Positions 1-10,200 of a stretch of DNA of 64,000 nucleotides are shown here, piece after piece. The stretch comes from Bactericera cockerelli (Eukaryota; Arthropoda; Insecta; Hemiptera; Triozidae). The stretch spans positions 25,299,644 through 25,363,643 of the forward strand of contig CM044959.1 in NCBI GenBank assembly GCA_024516035.1. Direction: 5' to 3'. The position numbers were made by a program, and so were the translations under genes. The notes under the pieces are model-generated. The model had not been told where the DNA came from, did no database searches, and saw nothing but the letters and a program-made list of their open reading frames with translations. The stretch's first letter is position 1; the number at the start of each line of letters is the position of its first letter.

Positions 1-1165
1 AGGACATAAGCAATGTCGTCATGACTACTACTCAGAGATATAGAACGGAAGGGATCTTGAAGTTATTTGTTCGACAAAGTTCATCATAATGAGTCAGTTT
101 ACTATTTGTTAGTTTTTTTTATTAGACTTTTTCTCTTAGTTTTCTTCAGACGAATGACTGCAGACAGTACATTAAAAGTGTAATTCCTAGTCATGTACAT
201 TCGGTATGTAGACAGTTAAGGCAGTAAATATTTCCATCAGTATTCCATAGACTCTCCCAACATCCTGCTCGGCTTACAAAGAAGGAAAAGCTGCATTTTC
301 TTTCCTGATATTCCCCTCGCCAGACATATTTATTTCGCTTTCGTCTTTCCCAGGGACCCGTTTCACAGAGTGAGATCTACTTTAAGATTTACAGTATAAT
401 ACCTAGTATTTTTTTAATCCATACAGAAAATTTACGTGAAAATGTAAAGATAAATTGAAAAAAAATAGATAGTCTAGACAATGTTCCTAATGAATACCTT
501 TTACTTTTCTTCCCTAAAAATTGTTTGCTGGTTTCAAGTGAGTAAAATTATAGTCTATTATGATCTCTTCAATAATTTCCCTTTGTATAAGCTGTCAGGT
601 TTAGTAGCTTTCAGTAGATATATGAACTGGGGGCCCATTAGATTTCTAGCTCTCGTTTTTCCTTCCTTCTTTCTTTTCTTCAACTTGGCATTTATTCAAA
701 ATGCTGGAAATATCAAAAAGTATAACTTTTTAGACATTTTTTGAAAAGAAAAAAAGTTTGGTTAGACGCGCAGAGACTTGGGGAGGAAACTTGATAGAAG
801 AGGAAGAGGAGGCACAGAAATAATAATTGCTTTGAGAAAGAATAATTTATGACTAATTTGTGCTTATGAAATAAATTCAAGCGTTTTTTTTCCAATTCCA
901 TTTCGTAATAGGATTTTTATTCTCTTAATATGGTCCTCTTCCTGATAAGTCCTAAATCATTGTATAGTATATCCTAGGGGCTGTTTCTGCTATTGAACTT
1001 ATTGTTGAGGCTGTGTTTTTGAACTTTTTGAAGAAGCCGAACTATTTATACAGAGAAAAAAATCGATTGAGACGATTGAGGGTCTACAATCGATTGGATT
1101 ATGAAGATAAAATTTTATTTTTGAAGTATTTTCAATATTCTTATATTTAAGATATGCAAAGAAAG
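1..1165. other. AT-rich non-coding stretch
   Basis: No gene supported. Short open frames (for example 481-744) have low-complexity hydrophobic or Phe/Leu-rich translations with no recognisable domain and no splice context. Poly-A and poly-T runs are frequent. Confidence 0.5.
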
Positions 1166-1169
1166 CATT

Positions 1170-1890
1170 TCCCTCGCAATCTTTAAATTTTCATAGAGTT
1201 AGAAAAACAAGTGGCAATTTTAAGATTTTATACTTTTTTTTAGGTATATATGCCCCGGAACCGGTTTAGCATTACTTCAGGGCACTTTACCTTTACATCC
1301 ATGCCATTCCAGAATCGGAAAAACTCTCGTAGAATTTTCCGCTCCGGCCGGGATTTGAACCCGCAACCTCCGGGTCAGCAACCAATGCTCTTAACCACTG
1401 AGCCAGGGAGGCCTGCTTAAGATTTTATACTAAATCACCTGTATCTCCAAAACCGCTGAATCGATTTTATTCAAGTTTTTTTTTTATGGTAGAATACCAT
1501 TTTTCATCATACAAAATTATTTCATCAAAATCGGGCGTACCGTTCACGAGATATAAGCGTTTAAATAAAAGGTTAGTGGTCAGGCGCATGGTCTCTATCA
1601 CCAAGAACCGCTAGTGCGAAGTAGATGAACTTAAAATGGGACCATCTACAGAATGTCTCCTATTTGTTGACAAAATTTCGACGAAATCCGTTTAGTAGTT
1701 TCTGAGATTTGCCTGTAACAAGGAATGTTTTTAACCGACAGACAGACACAAAACCAAAGTTGCTCAGGAGGTTATGAAACGTCCAGAAATATGAAATTTG
1801 AGCTAGTAAATATATATTTTTTTTATTTACGAAAACGAACACAATACTTCCGATTTCTAATGTTATAAATTTATCGGAAGTAAAATAATG
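1170..1890 (-). repeat. Hairpin-capped repeat family X, copy 1 (interrupted by SINE)
   Basis: About 530 bp outside the SINE match the repeats at 34.94-35.74 kb and 35.78-37.73 kb. Shared landmarks are the 'tgtatctccaaaac' block near 1440, the 'cgttcacgagatataagcg' block near 1543, 'gtcaggcgcatggtctc' near 1578, a cagacagacaca tract near 1740, and the terminal near-palindrome at about 1846-1884 (tacttccgatttctaat ... cggaagta). Read on the minus strand the hairpin is the 5' end, followed by TATTGTGTTCGT. No protein-coding capacity is evident; the 60-codon frame inside is a shadow. Probably a non-autonomous mobile repeat of unassigned class. Confidence 0.7.
1235..1416 (-). mobile_element. tRNA-derived SINE (family A) with 15-bp target duplication
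   Basis: On the minus strand the head is tRNA-like. A pol III A box (tggctcagtgg) lies at 1395-1405 and a B box (gttcaaatc) at 1352-1360, followed by a non-tRNA body and a short poly-A (poly-T at 1235-1241 on +). The 15-bp sequence ttaagattttatact occurs at 1220-1234 and again at 1417-1431, exactly flanking the element: a classic LINE-mediated target-site duplication. It is a SINE rather than a tRNA gene because the 3' body continues about 100 bp past the B box. It sits inside repeat family X. Confidence 0.85.
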
Positions 1891-2926
1891 TGAAATACTT
1901 TGATCTCACTCCTTACCTACTCTCCTCTTGTAAGAATTAAACGTTTAGAATTTCCGATGCATTCAGGTTTTAATAAAGCTCATGACATTTTCTTTGTTTT
2001 AACTTAATACAAACCTTAAAAGAAGAACGGGGAGGGGTTTAGAGGGCATCTTGCCAATGCGAGGCTTAATTTGATAAAGAAAGAAGGAAAACCTTAACTT
2101 TTAGGGTTCTTTGGAGCAATTCCACCCTCGGTTTCAGGGGTTGTCCTGGGTCATCTATTAAGGGTTTGTGAAATTTATTTTTGTTGTACCTTTTACTCAA
2201 AATCTTCATGGCAAGACAATTCCTTAAGCCATAATAGTCGAGATATAAGCGAAAATCTGAAAATGGGAATTCATTTTACCTCCTTTGAAACTCTATTTTC
2301 AATATTTTATCTTTTTTGGTCATTCCTTTGAAGTGCAAAAAGCACCATATAGTTTTGATAAAAGTAATAAATAAGGGTCAGGATCTGATAAGAGCCATCT
2401 GATTTCTGAAACAATTCATACGTGATTCTTTTAGAAAAGAGGCAAATGAACTGATGACCTGTGCATAACAATCCACTTGAAAACTGCTCTCCTTAATGTA
2501 AAACCTTTTGCAAGCAACAAGTTTGCGTTTTCTTGTGAGCATTAGCAAAACAAACATAATCCGCACATGAAACTTGATACATTCCTTAGCTACCTGCATA
2601 GAGTGCATACATAGTGGAGTACTTTCATGGTGAGTACTTTCCACCATTATGCGGCGAGTACTCTGAAAGTTTTGACGAATGGAAACAGCCATACCTCTGG
2701 ATGAAGGGTCTTCTCAGGGTGGCGGTAGTTGATGGTTCTCTTTTTAGTTGTAAGGAAACGTAATAGATATTTTCAAGGTGTGTTCACACGAGCCAAGTAA
2801 GAACTTAGGTCCGAATTCATGAACCACGCTAAAGCGGAGACTGTCACTATATTCTTGTTATCACCATGGTAACAGCCAATCACATAACTATAGTAACAGT
2901 GTCCACTATAGCAAGGTTCTACATAT
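1891..2926. other. Non-coding stretch, no feature supported
   Basis: The 104-codon minus-strand frame at 2378-2692 has no recognisable motif. Near 2840-2915 there is an imperfect inverted-repeat-like segment (gttatcaccatggtaacagc and flanks) that could be a MITE fragment, but its ends cannot be defined. Confidence 0.4.
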
Positions 2927-2937
2927 AATTTGGGCTA

Positions 2938-3177
2938 TTATGTGCAGCCATGTATTGGTGCCTTTTGCAAAGAAGCGATTAAATTAGTGAAGATTCTTGG
3001 CACTAAAATAACTGCTAGAACAGGAGGACCTAGAGCCCGCAGTTTCATCATGCAGAAGATCAGCATAGACATCCAGAGAGGAAACGCGGGTTCTGTCATG
3101 GGTACAATGCCCAAGTCCCTATCTATGGACGAGATATTTTACTTGGAATAACTTAATGTAATAAATAAATATTCCAC
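2938..3177 (+). pseudogene. Possible 3' remnant of a retroelement ORF, flanked by 11-bp direct repeats
   Basis: The frame is open to a stop at 3149-3151 and encodes about 70 residues, rich in basic and hydrophobic positions, including ARTGGPRARSFIMQKISI and QRGNAGSVMG. From memory this pattern resembles C-terminal segments of reverse-transcriptase-type ORFs in invertebrate genomes, but I cannot name the family. The segment is bounded by the same 11 bp, aatttgggcta, at 2927-2937 and 3178-3188. An AATAAATAAAT tract precedes the right repeat. This fits a 5'-truncated retrotransposed insertion of about 240 bp. No ATG lies at a sensible position. It could also be a decayed host exon. Confidence 0.35.
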
Positions 3178-3189
3178 AATTTGGGCTAT

Positions 3190-4849
3190 AGTGTCAACAT
3201 AATATGTATTTCCGAGTGTTCTTTACTTGAAATGGTATTTATTTAATTCTGTCTATGGTGCTAGAGTGATTTTCATCCGTAGTCCCTCGTGTGAGGCGAG
3301 AAGGACCGTGTGTAGAAAGCCCTCAAGTTATCAGCACATGTTGCCAAAGTTCTTGCAAAGGTTACCACCAGTGTTTACTTTCTGGTGAACTTATTCAGAA
3401 AGTTATTAGGAAACGTTATTACTGTAACGGTACGAAAACTTGAGAAAAACAAAAACATTAAATACTATGATTATTACCGCTGTGCTCCTATTTTAACTAT
3501 TAGTTTCTTATTATTGTTTTTATTAAAGTAGAACGCTTCGGCGCCTTCCACTCAAAACTGCGGTAAAACTAACAAGTGCATTACGCGAGGGTGTCATTAC
3601 ACCGTCATCGTCAAGGTACTTAATTTCTTCAAATTTCGTTATAAATAATCAATTAAATTCAACCATTGTGGCTGGCAAGTTATGTCTAATACCCCGGCCA
3701 AGACTATATTCTATCATTCAGGTAAGGGTTTGAATGGCAATAAGATACGGTTCGTCTTTTCAAAGTCCGAGGAAACGTGAAGAAGCCAAACCCATAGATA
3801 AAGATAAGAGAGTAACTTGCAGAAAGAAAAAAACGTCTGAACAAGATTAAATTGGCTAAACAAACATCATTTTCCAAGTTTCCCAGGAAAGATTTTTTTC
3901 CTTCGAAACGCGCTGAAAAAATGGCCTTTGATATTTTCCTTTGTGCTTTGGAAAAAATCTGGAAAATTCAAGAGAAAAAAGTTTCGCAAATATTAAACAG
4001 ATTGGCTCATGGCCGTGAAGAATGGACGGACGCCTTTCGGCCTACATAGTAGGAAGTACGATTCAAAAATAGGTGCTGTAATATTATCAGACATACTGAC
4101 AATGTATTTACATAGTTATTATATTATGATGGTAAAACGAAGTACTATTCAGCTCTACTACAAGTGAGACATCATGATAAAGTGGTATGACTAGGTAGGA
4201 CTCGAGTCAGAACCTACTGATTTGAAGTCGACTTGTTAACCACTTTATTTACATTGTTACTCATCCTGAATCTCCCTGATCCTTTTACCTTTATATCCAA
4301 ATCTTTGTCAATTCCAAGCATAGCTCCATTCGGCTATACACACAATATATTCATGCATACCTTAAAGCAGAGATTCCATAATTTCAACACGGCCCGTTTC
4401 ACAATCTTCCAACCTAATCTTTCGAACTTCCAAACTTTTGTGGAGGCACGGAAAAAAGTTGTGCAGAAAATTTTCAAAGGAAACGGTAACTTTTTTCTTC
4501 TCCTCAACTTCTTTACTCTGAAAAATGCACAGGATGAAAAGCTTCAGGAATGTTGGGGATCGTAGAAGTTCTTTTCCGTCTTAAACCACATCACAAAAGA
4601 AGCCAGGTAGTCTTGATTGCTTTTTGATGAAAAGATATTACATATTGAAATTTAAAACAACCTTGTTTTAAAACGTAAACATAATATTATGTTACCTATG
4701 TACGAGTAGAAACAATAAAGTAATGGCGTCGTACACAGAGACTTTGTTCAGGATAAAGTGAAGTCTTTATAGTCAATACTGTGAAAGGCATGAGAGGTAA
4801 GGAAGAACGTTCAGAATACACGAAGGATAAGAGCGAAAAGATATATAAG
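3190..4849. other. Non-coding stretch with one weak tRNA-like fragment
   Basis: Short frames at 3852-4049 and 4233-4565 show no domain. At about 4195-4245 the minus strand reads like a degenerate tRNA-derived SINE head (agtggttaac ... ctcgagtcc), but no A box and body can be defined. Otherwise nothing recognisable. Confidence 0.4.
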
Positions 4850-5629
4850 AGAATCAGACAAAGGGAGGCTACGACAGTATGGAATACAAGGTATAGGCAG
4901 GAGAATCAGACAAGGGGAGGCTACGACAGTATGGAATACAAGGTATAGGCAGGAGAATCAGACAAGGGGAGCTGACGACAGTATGGAATACAAGGTATAG
5001 GCAGGAGAATCAGACAAAGGGAGGCTACGACAGTATGGAATACAAGGTATAGGCAGGAGAATCAGACAAGGGGAGCTGACGACAGTATGGAATACAAGGT
5101 ATAGGCAGGAGAATCAGACAAGGGGAGGCTACGACAGTATGGAATACAAGGTATAGGCAGGAGAATCAGACAAGGGGAGGCTACGACAGTATGGAATACA
5201 AGGTATAGGCAGGAGAATCAGACAAGGGGAGCTGACGACAGTATGGAACACAAGGTATAGGCAGGAGAATCAGACAAAGGGAGGCTACGACAGTATTGAA
5301 TACAAGGTATAGGCAGGAGAATCAGACAAGGGGAGGCTACGACAGTATTGAATACAAGGTATAGGCAGGAGAATCAGACAAGGGGAGGCTACGACAGTAT
5401 GGAATACAAGGTATAGGCAGGAGAATCAGACAAGGGGAGGCTACGACAGTATGGAATACAAGGTATAGGCAGGAGAATCAGACAAGGGGAGCTGACGACA
5501 GTATGGAACACGAGGTATAGGCAGGAGAATCAGACAAAGGGAGGTTACGACAGTATGGAACACAAGGTATAGGCTGGAGAATCAGACAAGGGGAGCTTAC
5601 GACAGTATGGAATACAAGGTATAGGCAGG
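4850..5629 (+). repeat. 52-bp minisatellite, about 15 copies
   Basis: Fifteen head-to-tail units of 52 bp start with gagaatcagacaa and end with aaggtataggcag. Units fall into two main types by the segment after 'gggg': ggctacgacag (type A) and gctgacgacag (type B, copies 3, 5, 8 and 13); a third variant has 'aaaggg' in place of 'aagggg'. Copies 9 and 10 share gtattgaa for gtatggaa. The unit is 52 bp, not a multiple of 3, so no protein is encoded. The array ends 25 bp before the target duplication of the LINE. Confidence 0.95.
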
Positions 5630-6448
5630 AGAAATTAAATACGAACATAATTTATGATAACTAATTATATGAATTGGCAACGTCGCTCTGTTAAGTAAAG
5701 AAAGACTTTAAGATAGCTCCTCTTTTAATTTGGTAATTCTAATTAAAAATCGTTTTTCAGTGTGTGTTTTTATGTTTTAAGTGTATATTAATGTACCGAA
5801 AATAACCACGAATCAAAGAAAAGTTGTATTTTATCGTTTTATTTAATATTTTTTCACTAAAAGCATATTGTGATCATAGTGCCTGTTGAAAGAAAGCCTA
5901 TGAGGCCTCAAGAATCAAATATTTTAAGTGTAATTGAAATGTCATATAAATTTCATTTAAAAGCTTAAAACTAAACTCAGTTAATTTCGCAAAAATTTTG
6001 CTTAACTTTGAATTGCATTTTTTCCGATTAAAGCTCATGTTCATCCTAAAATAAAATTTATAATTATAAAGAACAAAGCTTCTCAGAAACCAATTTATTG
6101 AACTTTTAACAGTTAGTGGTATTGGACTCCATCTTTATCAAATTTCGTTTAAACCTGCGATTGTTTCCATAGCAACTACTAATAAATTATAACCTCAAAA
6201 CTTTCACGTGTAGTTAAGCTCCAATCAGGAAGCAGCGCTTGGTCAAGCTAAACATGGAACCAATCAGAGATAAGAATTAGATCATAAACCAGTCATAACG
6301 TCGTCATTTCATTGTTGCCACATCAATTTTTGGAAATAAAGGGAATTTAAATTACCTACATAAATTAAAAATTCTCTCTCGTACCCACATCTTGAGGTTT
6401 TTTATTGTTACTATTTACCTATTTTTTATTATTATTTTTTTTTTGATC

Positions 6449-7231
6449 ATGGCAGATAAATCAGAGGAATTTACAATGGAAAAGCTTTTCCAAGAAATTT
6501 CTGGCATCAAAAAATTACAAAAAGACGCTCTTGAAAGTGATGGAAAAATTAATGCAAAGCTAGATTCCATTCATAATTCTCTTCAATCCATTCAAGTTGA
6601 CGTGAACAAACATTCCACAGAACTTAGTTACTTGGATGCTAACAGAAGGAGGAAGAATCTCTTAATTTTTGGCCTCAAAGAAGATCCAAGCGAAAAGTTT
6701 TCCGACCTAGAAGTCAAAATTTTATATCTCATAACACAAAAATTGGAGGTACCCTCATTCTCATTATCAGAGCTGGACTTTATTAGGCGTTTAAAAAGCA
6801 AAAAGTCTCCCAGACCTATTCTAATTGGTTTAACGACTGAAAGACGTAAATATGATTTATTGAAAAATGGAAGCAAGTTGAAGAAAGAAAAAATTTTCAT
6901 CCGCGAGGACTCTTCACCTGAAGTTCAACAAAGAGAAAAGGAGCTGCTCCCTCAAATGCACGAATACCGGAAACAAGGAAAATATGCAGTCATCAGATCC
7001 GGCAAATTAATCGTAAGAGAAAATCAAACACCTCTTAAAACAGCTAAGGCATTGTCAAATAAAAGAGCTCTCTCTATATCTCCTTCCACTCCTATTGCTG
7101 ATAGAAAGCGAGTAGCTAGTATGGAAACAAATGAAAATGTATTCCACACGGACTCAGAGGAATTTGATTCCATGGATAGTATCACTACCACCCCACCAAT
7201 AATTAGTAATACTACTCCAAAAAACGATTAA
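6449..7231 (+). CDS. LINE ORF1 protein: coiled-coil plus RRM-like RNA-binding protein (L1 ORF1p type)
   Basis: Predicted product 260 aa. It should bind the element's RNA as a trimer-like nucleoprotein in the cytoplasm and assist target-primed reverse transcription. The first ~70 residues form a heptad-rich helix (EKLFQEISGIKKLQKDAL onward) typical of a coiled coil. RRRKNLLIFGLKED begins the RRM-like domain, and RPILIGLTTERRKYDLLKNG then LKKEKIFIREDSSP mark the conserved C-terminal domain of L1-type ORF1 proteins. A Ser/Thr-rich tail ends in TTPKND. The ATG at 6449 (atcATGg) is preferred over 6392, because the upstream 19 codons are a run of Phe/Ile from a poly-T tract and give an artificial hydrophobic leader. 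The 3' end overlaps the ORF2 frame and carries a frameshift signal. Confidence 0.85.
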   Translation: MADKSEEFTMEKLFQEISGIKKLQKDALESDGKINAKLDSIHNSLQSIQVDVNKHSTELSYLDANRRRKNLLIFGLKEDPSEKFSDLEVKILYLITQKLEVPSFSLSELDFIRRLKSKKSPRPILIGLTTERRKYDLLKNGSKLKKEKIFIREDSSPEVQQREKELLPQMHEYRKQGKYAVIRSGKLIVRENQTPLKTAKALSNKRALSISPSTPIADRKRVASMETNENVFHTDSEEFDSMDSITTTPPIISNTTPKND

Positions 7232-7259
7232 AAGAGCCACTTCCTACAGGAGGTGGCTC
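7219..7259 (+). promoter_or_regulatory. Putative -1 programmed ribosomal frameshift signal (slippery site plus hairpin)
   Basis: The heptamer A_AAA_AAC (7219-7225) lies in the correct ORF1 phase (codons ccA AAA AAC). After an 8-nt spacer that contains the ORF1 stop (7229-7231), gagccacttcc (7234-7244) pairs with ggaggtggctc (7249-7259): 11 base pairs with a single G-U and a 4-nt loop, taca. A -1 slip enters exactly the ORF2 frame, open from 7210. There is no ATG in that frame before 7360, which would cut off the first strand of the endonuclease. The layout matches canonical eukaryotic -1 frameshift cassettes. Frameshifting itself is inferred. Confidence 0.75.
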
Positions 7260-10200
7260 AAGGTTAAGAGAGCCTGGTGCCATATCTAATTCACATCTGA
7301 GCATTGTATGGCTAAACTGTAATGGCCCTAATAACTTTTATTCAGCTTTAGACAAATTCATGTCATTAGAAACTGACTTTATATGCATGTGTGAGACCTG
7401 GCTTCGCTCTTTTACAAAAACATTCCCAGATTATTTAATAATTCAATCAGAAGCGATAAGGTTTAACAAAAGAGGCCGCTTCAGTGGTGGCATAATTATA
7501 GCTTATAGAAACTGTTATGAAGCAAGCGTTATTAAGAAAAGCCATAACTGGATATTTATCTGTTTAGCTAAGTTAAATTTGGTTATTGGCTGCGTATATA
7601 TAAAACCCGATGGTGAAAAAAAGCGTCCAGAGAGAGAAGAAAAGAACAATATATCTCTATTTCAAGAACTTGAAGCTGACATACAAGACATTAATCAATC
7701 TTATTATAATTACACCATAATAATAGGAGGAGACTTTAATGGCAGAATTGGTCTGAAAAACCAATGTGACTGGGAGGAATTCGCCGGTACTGGCACTCAC
7801 CTTTCTCACTCCCGATCAAGTTTGGATCTACAAGAAAACACACAGGGCAAAACGCTTTTAAAAATGATGGAAAACACAGGCTTTGTAGTTCTAAACGGTA
7901 GATCGGCTAGTGATATGTTGGGTCAATTCACGTGTATCACGCACACAGGTAAGAGTACCCCAGATTCAGCTTGGGTTAACCTAACTGCCATTGATCAGAT
8001 CTCGGATTTCGCCGTGTCAAATGAGGTCCTTACATCAGATCATTTTCCTATTAAGGTACAACTAGAAAAAATGTCATACATGAATAAAACTAAAAAAAAA
8101 GTTCAAGAGCAGGAATCAGAAAGAATCCGAAAAATAGAATGGTCTAAAGAAACAATAAATAATTACGTACATGAAATGCTTAAAATATACAAATGCTACA
8201 ACTTGAGCGGTTCTTCAACGGAAGAGAGATTTGAATATTTAAAAAATTCAGTTATTTCAGCAGCAAAAGAAATAAATATAATTGGTCAAGATCGCGAAGT
8301 TATTTACATTTCTAAAAAAAATCCTTGGTTCGATGCAGCCTGTAAATCCGCGAAATACGAGATGAGAAATATATATCGCAAATGTAAAAGAAAGCTTTTC
8401 TCCATTCCAGAGGATGTCACTCAGTTTTTAGCGAAGAAAAAAATCTATAAAATTCTTCTGGAAGAGAAAAAGAAAAAATATATACAAAATCTACAAACTA
8501 AATTGGCAAATGTTAAAGACCCGCGCGGTTTCTGGAAAGCTGTTGGGTTCTTCAAGTCAAATCAAAATGAAAAAGTCACTCTAAGCAGCGAACAAGTTTA
8601 TCAGCATTTCTCAATACTTTTCTCAATGAATGAACCTTTCAACCCTCCCAGTTTGATGTTTGATCACCTGTCTCAGTATACATCGGTCCCTTCACTAGAT
8701 GATCCAATCGCAATGTCGGAGTTAAACCTGGTTTTAAAATTATGCTCAAACGGAAAAGCGGCGGGCAGTGATGGTCTCCCATACGAAGTATATAAATACC
8801 TTCCCGATTGTTGGCGTCAAAACACGGTCGACCTATTTAATGATATCTTCAATTTCAGGGGAGGTCTCCCGCCTTCTTGGCCTGAAATAATTATGTTTTT
8901 AATATTTAAAAAAGGAGATAAATCCTGCATTAGTAATTACAGAGGGGTATCTCTTATAAATACTATTGTTAAAATTTTCACATATGTAATCTATTTAAGG
9001 TTAGAGAGATTCTGTGAGGATAATAATATTTTGCCTGAAAATCAGGCAGGTTTTCGAAGAGGCAGGGGCTGCATTGATCATATATTTACTCTGAGTTCGT
9101 GTGTAAATTACATGTTGGAAAAACCAAAAGGGAAAATCTACCTAGGGTTCGTAGATTTTAAATTTTGTTTTGACCAAATTAATCATACATTGTTGTTTTG
9201 CAAGCTAAAACATATAGGAGTTAGTGACAAAATCATAAACCTAATATCCTCCCTCTACTTTCAGGCTCATTTTAGGGTCAAATCAAATAATTTTCTAACT
9301 GATGAAATTAATATAACTAACGGAATCTTGCAGGGGGATACCTTATCCCCCCTCCTCTTCGACATATTTGTGGCAGACTTTGAATCCCATCTTCAAAATA
9401 CAGAGGGTATAACAATTGGCAATAAAATCATACAGGTATTATTCTATGCAGATGACTTGGTTTTAATGTCGGAATCCATTCAGGATATGCAGAAAAAACT
9501 TGATATTTTACATCAATATAGCACGGTTAATAAACTGGAGGTTAATATCGCCAAATCTAAGATGATGGTATGCCGAAGGGGAGGGCGGATCGGTAAAGAT
9601 TGTAAGTTTAACTATAATGGTACTCCTCTGGAGATAGTAAGTAAATTTAAATACTTAGGTATCACTTTTTCCTCATCTGGTTTATTTCTCTCTGCTGCAG
9701 AAGATTCAATTAGAAAAGGGGTTCTAGCAAATAATAGAATAAGGCAAATTATTTTAAATTCTAAAGTTTTCAATCTGATTTCATGGGAAAAACTATTTGA
9801 AAGTGTTGCGTCAGCAACCACCCTATATGCAGCAGAAATATGGGGCTTCCGCTATCTTACAGAGATGGAAAAAATCCAGGTCCGCTACTATAAGTCCCTC
9901 CTTTTTCTACCTCCTAATACTCCGAATCATTTCATTAGACAAGAATTCACTACTATCAACATTAAGTTATTATGGTTAAAAAGAACGCTAAACTGGTGGC
10001 TAAAACTTGCCTCTATGAATAGCGATCGTTTCCCTAGAGTTTGCTATGACTATTTTTTGTCACGTACGTCAAATTCCATTGTAAAATATAACTGGTGCCT
10101 CCAACTTAAGGATTACCTCACTATGACGGGCTTTAGCCATCTCTTAGATGATCCAAATCCTCAAGTACTAAAAGATAATATTAATAATATTTTGATTTCT

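Noticed and set aside
4850..5629. Possible CRISPR array (regular repeats)
   Set aside because: Units are contiguous 52-bp tandem repeats without unique spacers, in an animal genome.
6392..6448. Upstream ATG giving LINE ORF1 a hydrophobic signal-like leader
   Set aside because: The leader is encoded by a poly-T run; the ATG at 6449 has better context and starts a typical ORF1 N-terminus.
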